Shown: piece by piece, positions 14,368-17,551 of the stretch
Numbering within the stretch: position 1 is the first letter of the stretch
Layout: every line of letters begins with the position of its first letter
Assembly (NCBI GenBank): GCA_947167555.1
Contig: CAMVIO010000015.1
Location: forward strand, 1-17,551
Direction of reading: 5' to 3'
Length of the DNA stretch: 17,551 nt
From: an uncultured Selenomonadales bacterium
Lineage (GTDB): Bacteria > Bacillota > Negativicutes > Selenomonadales > Selenomonadaceae
Program-made: the position numbers and the translations under genes
The notes under the pieces: model-generated
Told to the model about the DNA's origin: nothing
What the model saw: the letters and a program-made list of their open reading frames with translations, nothing else
Databases searched by the model: none

Positions 14368-14853
14368 TTATTTACAAGCCTTCATCCTTTTGATGATGGC
14401 CTCTTCCACGCACAACGGCACGAGACCGTGAATGTCCCCGCCGAACACCGCCAACTCCCGAATGCCGGAGGAACTGACGAAATAATACTCCTGCCCGGTC
14501 AGGATAAAGACCGTCTCGATATCGGGCGCGATATGCTTGAGCATCTGCGCCTGCTGGAGCTCATACTCGAAATCCGTCACGGACCGAAGCCCGCGCACGA
14601 TGACGCTGGCCCCCGTCTCGCGCATATAGTCCGGCAAAAGCCCGGAAAAGGACTTCACCGAAAGATTCGGGATATGGCCGGTGGCCTCCCGGATCAGCCG
14701 CACGCGCTCATCGACGCTGAAAAACGGCTCCTTGCGGATATTGTGGAACACCCCGACGATGATCTCATCAAACATGCGGCTCGCACGCTCGAACACATCG
14801 ATATGCCCCATCGTCACCGGATCGAAGCTGCCGGAACAAACCGCTTTCCTCAT
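14368..14853 (-). CDS. coaD: Phosphopantetheine adenylyltransferase (CoaD)
   Basis: A 161-residue enzyme for the penultimate step of coenzyme A synthesis: 4'-phosphopantetheine + ATP to dephospho-CoA. The nucleotidyltransferase motif GSFDPVTMGH (8-17) with catalytic His17 is clear, and VRGLRSVTDFEYELQ plus VSSSGIREL (~126-134, the ISSTxxR-like element) are family hallmarks. Length is typical. The ATG overlaps the rsmD stop by four bases (ATGA), the usual rsmD-coaD pairing, so translation is coupled. Confidence 0.97.
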   Translation of the reverse strand: MRKAVCSGSFDPVTMGHIDVFERASRMFDEIIVGVFHNIRKEPFFSVDERVRLIREATGHIPNLSVKSFSGLLPDYMRETGASVIVRGLRSVTDFEYELQQAQMLKHIAPDIETVFILTGQEYYFVSSSGIRELAVFGGDIHGLVPLCVEEAIIKRMKACK

Positions 14854-15410
14854 CCTTCGTCCTCCAGTATTTCAAAAATACGCACCCGCGTGGTATGTCC
14901 GTAGCGTTCCTCGCGCACGAGGGAAAGTCTCGAAAGCGGAGGTATCTCTTTTTCGTCCTCGCCGCTCTCGACAATGACCAGCGCGCCTTCCGAAAGAATC
15001 GGTGACACATCGAGAGTCGTAAGCGCGCGCTCCCAAAGTCCCTTATGATAAGGCGGATCGCAAAACACGAGATTGAAGGCCGCTCCTTCCGCCGCCAGCC
15101 GCGCCAGCGCCGAAAAAACATCGCCCCGAAGGATACGCGCCGTCTCGCCCAGCTGAGTATGCTCGGCGTTTTCCCGCAGCACAGCTTCCGTCGCGCGATC
15201 CACAAAGGCCGCCGACGCCGCGCCCCGCGACAACGCTTCGAGCCCAAGGCTGCCCGTTCCCGCAAAGAGATCGAGCACCCGCCGTCCGACGACGCGCCCG
15301 CCGAGAATGCTGAACAGCGATTCCTTCACACGGTCCGAGGTCGGACGTGTCAAAAGCCCCTTCGGCGTTTTCAATCGAGCGCCCCGCGCCTTGCCGGTAA
15401 TAATCCGCAT
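14850..15410 (-). CDS. rsmD: 16S rRNA (guanine-N2)-methyltransferase RsmD
   Basis: A 186-residue SAM-dependent methyltransferase that modifies G966 of 16S rRNA (E. coli numbering). The start MRIITGKARGARLKTP and RPTSDRVKESLFSIL are diagnostic. The SAM-binding motif is VLDLFAGTGSLGLEAL (~45-60), and the catalytic motif is DPPY at 118-121, preceded by FC (family usual NPPY/DPPY). The ATG at 15410 has GAGGGG a few bases upstream; the longer in-frame ATG at 15545 would read through the promoter and autotransporter terminator and is rejected. It heads the rsmD-coaD unit. Confidence 0.96.
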   Translation of the reverse strand: MRIITGKARGARLKTPKGLLTRPTSDRVKESLFSILGGRVVGRRVLDLFAGTGSLGLEALSRGAASAAFVDRATEAVLRENAEHTQLGETARILRGDVFSALARLAAEGAAFNLVFCDPPYHKGLWERALTTLDVSPILSEGALVIVESGEDEKEIPPLSRLSLVREERYGHTTRVRIFEILEDEG

Positions 15411-15443
15411 GACGCCCCTCGCTCTCCCGTTCAAACTTTTACT

Positions 15444-15472
15444 ATTGTACCATACTTTTTTCTGTTCGTGAA
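15444..15472 (-). promoter_or_regulatory. Extended -10 promoter for rsmD-coaD
   Basis: On the minus strand TACAAT (15449-15444) is preceded by TGG, an extended -10. TTCACG (15472-15467) lies 17 bases upstream as a weak -35. TGTTC-N2-GAACA overlaps the -35 as a short inverted repeat. The predicted leader to the ATG at 15410 is about 27 nt. Confidence 0.7.
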
Positions 15473-15495
15473 CAAAAAAATAAAAAAAGAGCAAA

Positions 15496-15549
15496 GCAAA
15501 AAGAGTGGAGAGTGAAGAAAAAACGCAATCCTCTCCACTCTCCACTCTT
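15496..15549 (-). terminator. Terminator of the autotransporter gene, built from heptamer repeats
   Basis: AAGAGTGGAGAGT (15501-15513) is the exact reverse complement of ACTCTCCACTCTT (15537-15549), a 13-bp stem with a ~23-base loop. On the minus strand it is followed by a T-rich run (TTTTTGCTTTGC). It starts about 20 bases after the autotransporter stop. Confidence 0.7.
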
Positions 15550-15564
15550 CACTCTTCACTCTTA
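15503..15564. repeat. Inverted pair of 7-bp tandem repeat arrays
   Basis: One array on the plus strand reads GAGTGGA-GAGTGAA-GA (15503-15518). The opposite array, read on the minus strand from about 15559 to 15529, is GAGTGAA twice then GAGTGGA twice then GAG. The facing arrays form the terminator stem. Repeats of this type can change copy number by slippage. Confidence 0.75.
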
Positions 15565-15568
15565 TTTT

Positions 15569-17551
15569 TCAGAAGCTCCATGTCGCTCCAAGCTGCACGC
15601 TGCCGCCGCGTTGCTTCCCGGCCCAGCCGGTCACGCCGAGGTCCAATGTCAGCGGGCCTTCGCCTGGCTTGACCTGCCAGCCCAGCTCCAGCATTCCGCT
15701 GCTGCCCTTCACGCTGGGGCTTGGGGTGCTGCCGCCGTTGTAGTGAGCCGTCGCTTCGCCGCCGAATTCGTACTGGTAGGCGAGGCCGCCGTAAAGGCTG
15801 TTTTTGTCGTTGATCTCGTGGGTAAGCCGCGCACCGATGCGGATGCGGTGGCTGTCCACGCTGTCGAAGTTCCAGTCCTCGTCCGCTCCCGCCGTGGTGT
15901 GCATGGTCACGCTGTCCCCCGCCTGATGGCTGTAGAAGTATTTGACATACCCGTCGAGGGTGTTGCTGCCTCCGACGGCAAACGCTTTGCCGATTCCGAG
16001 GTGCGCTGCCCAATAGTTCGAGCTACTGTCGTAGTTTACGTTCTGCAGGTTGATCGTGCCCTTGTAGTCACTCGTCACGCGCCCGCCGCGCACACTGCCT
16101 TCGTAATAGAATCCGTCGCGATTGACCTGCCGTGCCATAATTCCGACGCCGAAGTAATGGGAGCCGCCCTCGCCGTGGACGCCGTTGTCAAGATAGCTGT
16201 CGTAATTGCCTCCGCCGTATTCGACCACAGGACCGAAAAGAAGTTTTCCCTGCGCATTGGAAAGCTCCCGGGCGAAGCCGATGTTCAGCCCGAAGCCCCG
16301 TGTATCGACATAGGAGCCGCTTTCCGCCCGCATGCTGGAGCCGCCGAAGGCCGCAAACGGCGTGAAGCTGCTGACTATGGGCGAGCCCTTGCCGCCGTTT
16401 TTCGCGCTTTCCGCCATTTCCATCGCGACGGCGTTGGCCGCCTCCGAGAAGCCCTGGGAAGCCAGCATATCCGCCCCCGCGTTTACGAAGGTGGTGGTGG
16501 CCGCCTTCGTCTCTACGACGGATTTGGTGTTTTCCCGCGCGCCTCCTTCGCCGCCGCCTTCTTCCGGCGCTTTCGTGATCGTAGCATAGATGTTGTTTGC
16601 GTCGCTGGTGACGTTAAATTCATAGGTATTGACCTTGGCGATGCTTTCGGGCACGTCGATTTCCGTCGTCTGAGACACCGTGCCGTTCAAGGTGTTGGCG
16701 TGGAGCAGCGTCACCTTGTCGTCTTTCGCCAAGTTCGCCAATTTGCCCTGCGCCATGACGCCGACCTTCGCGCCGTCCACCTCGGCGGTGCCGCTTACGG
16801 TCAGCATGGTGTCGGTCTTGCTCATGTTCGTGGGGAGATAGAAGTTGAGGTTTTGGAACGCATACAGATCCCCCGTGGTCACGCCCGTTGCGGCAAGGTT
16901 CAGCGTGTTGCCCGTGGAGGAAGCCGCGTCTGTCATGCTTTCGCCGCCAGCCAACCCGCCTACGGCAATCTGCGTCAAAATATTTACGGTATTGTTCGTA
17001 GCCGCGCCGTTCGCGAATGCGCCGTGAATGAAGGCGTCCGCCGCAAAGGTGCCGCCGCTGATGGTGACGGTGTTACCCGTGGCGGTTTTGCCGTTACCAC
17101 CCCAGACCGAGCCGCTAATAGTGCCGCCGGAAATCGTGACGATATTGTTGTCCGCCGCTCCGTTTGAGGATTGGCCGCCAGATACGCCATGGGCGTTCGT
17201 CGTTCCGACTGTGCCGCTGGAAATCGTGACAGCGTTTCCTGTGGCATTGCCGGTGTAGGAGAGGCCGCCAACCAAATTGCCCGCAGTTGTACCGCCGGAA
17301 ATCATGACGATATTATCCGCGGCATTGCCCTTAAAGGCATCGCCACCGACCCCCCCCTCCGCCGTAATGCTGCCGTTCGAAATCGTGACCTTGTTCTCCG
17401 TGGCGCTGCCTGTGCCGCTTTGCACACGGCCGCCGCGAATATCCCCTTTCACAGTACCGCCGCTGATGAGGACCTCGTTGTTCGATGCACCGCCAGTGGT
17501 GTTCGCCCCGCCGAAAACGTAGCCGCCGTACAAGCCATTGGCGCTTGCCGA
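15569..17551 (-). CDS. Autotransporter outer-membrane protein, C-terminal part (start off window)
   Basis: The frame is open to the window edge, giving 660 visible residues; start and signal peptide are outside. Visible residues ~16-196 are a passenger built of ~24-30-residue repeats with the core NxVTISGGT, as in a beta-helix. A stalk follows to ~325, then a Glu/Gly linker (EEGGGEGG) and an amphipathic helix (~340-385), the element that threads the barrel. Residues ~390-660 alternate in beta-strand pattern and end LGATWSF, with the C-terminal Phe recognised by the BAM complex. Type V secretion: the barrel inserts in the outer membrane and exposes the passenger. A low-complexity Gly/Ser/Thr/Asn passenger suggests adhesion, but the ligand is unknown. 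No cleavage site is evident. Its terminator lies just after the stop. Confidence 0.9.
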   Translation of the reverse strand, partial: SASANGLYGGYVFGGANTTGGASNNEVLISGGTVKGDIRGGRVQSGTGSATENKVTISNGSITAEGGVGGDAFKGNAADNIVMISGGTTAGNLVGGLSYTGNATGNAVTISSGTVGTTNAHGVSGGQSSNGAADNNIVTISGGTISGSVWGGNGKTATGNTVTISGGTFAADAFIHGAFANGAATNNTVNILTQIAVGGLAGGESMTDAASSTGNTLNLAATGVTTGDLYAFQNLNFYLPTNMSKTDTMLTVSGTAEVDGAKVGVMAQGKLANLAKDDKVTLLHANTLNGTVSQTTEIDVPESIAKVNTYEFNVTSDANNIYATITKAPEEGGGEGGARENTKSVVETKAATTTFVNAGADMLASQGFSEAANAVAMEMAESAKNGGKGSPIVSSFTPFAAFGGSSMRAESGSYVDTRGFGLNIGFARELSNAQGKLLFGPVVEYGGGNYDSYLDNGVHGEGGSHYFGVGIMARQVNRDGFYYEGSVRGGRVTSDYKGTINLQNVNYDSSSNYWAAHLGIGKAFAVGGSNTLDGYVKYFYSHQAGDSVTMHTTAGADEDWNFDSVDSHRIRIGARLTHEINDKNSLYGGLAYQYEFGGEATAHYNGGSTPSPSVKGSSGMLELGWQVKPGEGPLTLDLGVTGWAGKQRGGSVQLGATWSF
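16973..17482 (-). repeat. Passenger-domain repeats of the autotransporter
   Basis: Seven imperfect copies of a unit with the core N-x-V-x-I-S-G-G-T are spaced about 24, 26, 27, 29 and 30 residues apart: NEVLISGGT, NKVTISNGS, NIVMISGGT, NAVTISSGT, NIVTISGGT, NTVTISGGT and the degenerate NTVNILT. The array extends off the window edge. Confidence 0.8.

Noticed and set aside
15463..15474. TGTTC-N2-GAACA before rsmD as a LexA site
   Set aside because: Firmicute LexA sites have the opposite order (GAAC-N4-GTTC), so the match fails.
15411..15545. A 45-residue hydrophobic N-terminal extension of RsmD that could pass for a membrane anchor
   Set aside because: The sequence includes the autotransporter terminator stem and the rsmD promoter; RsmD normally starts at MRIITG.
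15512..17167. A 551-codon open frame on the plus strand opposite the autotransporter
   Set aside because: It is antisense to a well-supported gene and has no recognisable domain. Its composition (many Arg, Val, Ala, His) is what the complement of Gly/Thr/Asn-rich codons gives in GC-rich DNA.

Overview
The window looks like chromosome from a Gram-negative Firmicute (Negativicutes, Selenomonas-like; my inference). The fatty-acid operon is of Firmicute type: DUF177-rpmF-plsX leads into fabH-fabK-fabD-fabG-acpP-fabF-rnc, with FabK rather than FabI as enoyl reductase. Yet the right edge encodes a classical outer-membrane autotransporter with a C-terminal beta-barrel ending in Phe. Coding density is very high, the sequence is GC-rich, and no stretch over about 150 bases lacks a gene.

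Layout. (1) At 2-541 (+) lies the 3' end of a membrane-anchored LuxR-type regulator, the only plus-strand gene. It converges on a CsoR-family metal-sensing repressor (631-906, -) across a shared hairpin terminator. (2) From 10707 down to 966 (-) runs the lipid/ribosome block: DUF177, rpmF, a terminator and new promoter, then plsX, fabH, fabK, fabD, fabG, acpP, a perfect palindrome, a second FabK/nitronate-monooxygenase-like flavoprotein, fabF, rnc, another terminator and a metallo-beta-lactamase-fold hydrolase. (3) From 15410 down to 10798 (-) run rsmD, coaD, a coiled-coil protein, a terminator, larB, larC and a YitT-family membrane protein. (4) From 17551 down to 15569 (-) is the 3' part of the autotransporter, ending in a terminator built from inverted 7-bp repeats.

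How the genes work together. PlsX, FabD, FabH, FabF, FabG, FabK and ACP cover malonyl transfer, initiation, elongation condensation, ketoreduction, enoyl reduction and acyl-phosphate formation for phospholipids; fabZ and the acc genes are not here. LarB and LarC are two of the three enzymes that build the nickel-pincer nucleotide cofactor; LarE and the client LarA are not here. RsmD and CoaD serve 16S rRNA methylation and coenzyme A synthesis, and CoA feeds the ACP 4'-phosphopantetheine arm.

Regulation visible in the sequence: a perfect TTGACA-17-TATAAT promoter before DUF177, good promoters before rsmD and csoR, and a Fur-box-like palindrome over the csoR -10. Intrinsic terminators stand directly before larB, the hydrolase gene and (with its own promoter) plsX. 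I see no tRNA, rRNA, CRISPR, transposase or phage gene, and nothing I can defend as a wholly new system. The most interesting points are the terminator-before-gene junctions, the Fur-like box on csoR, the Cys-cluster FabK paralogue and the inverted heptamer arrays.
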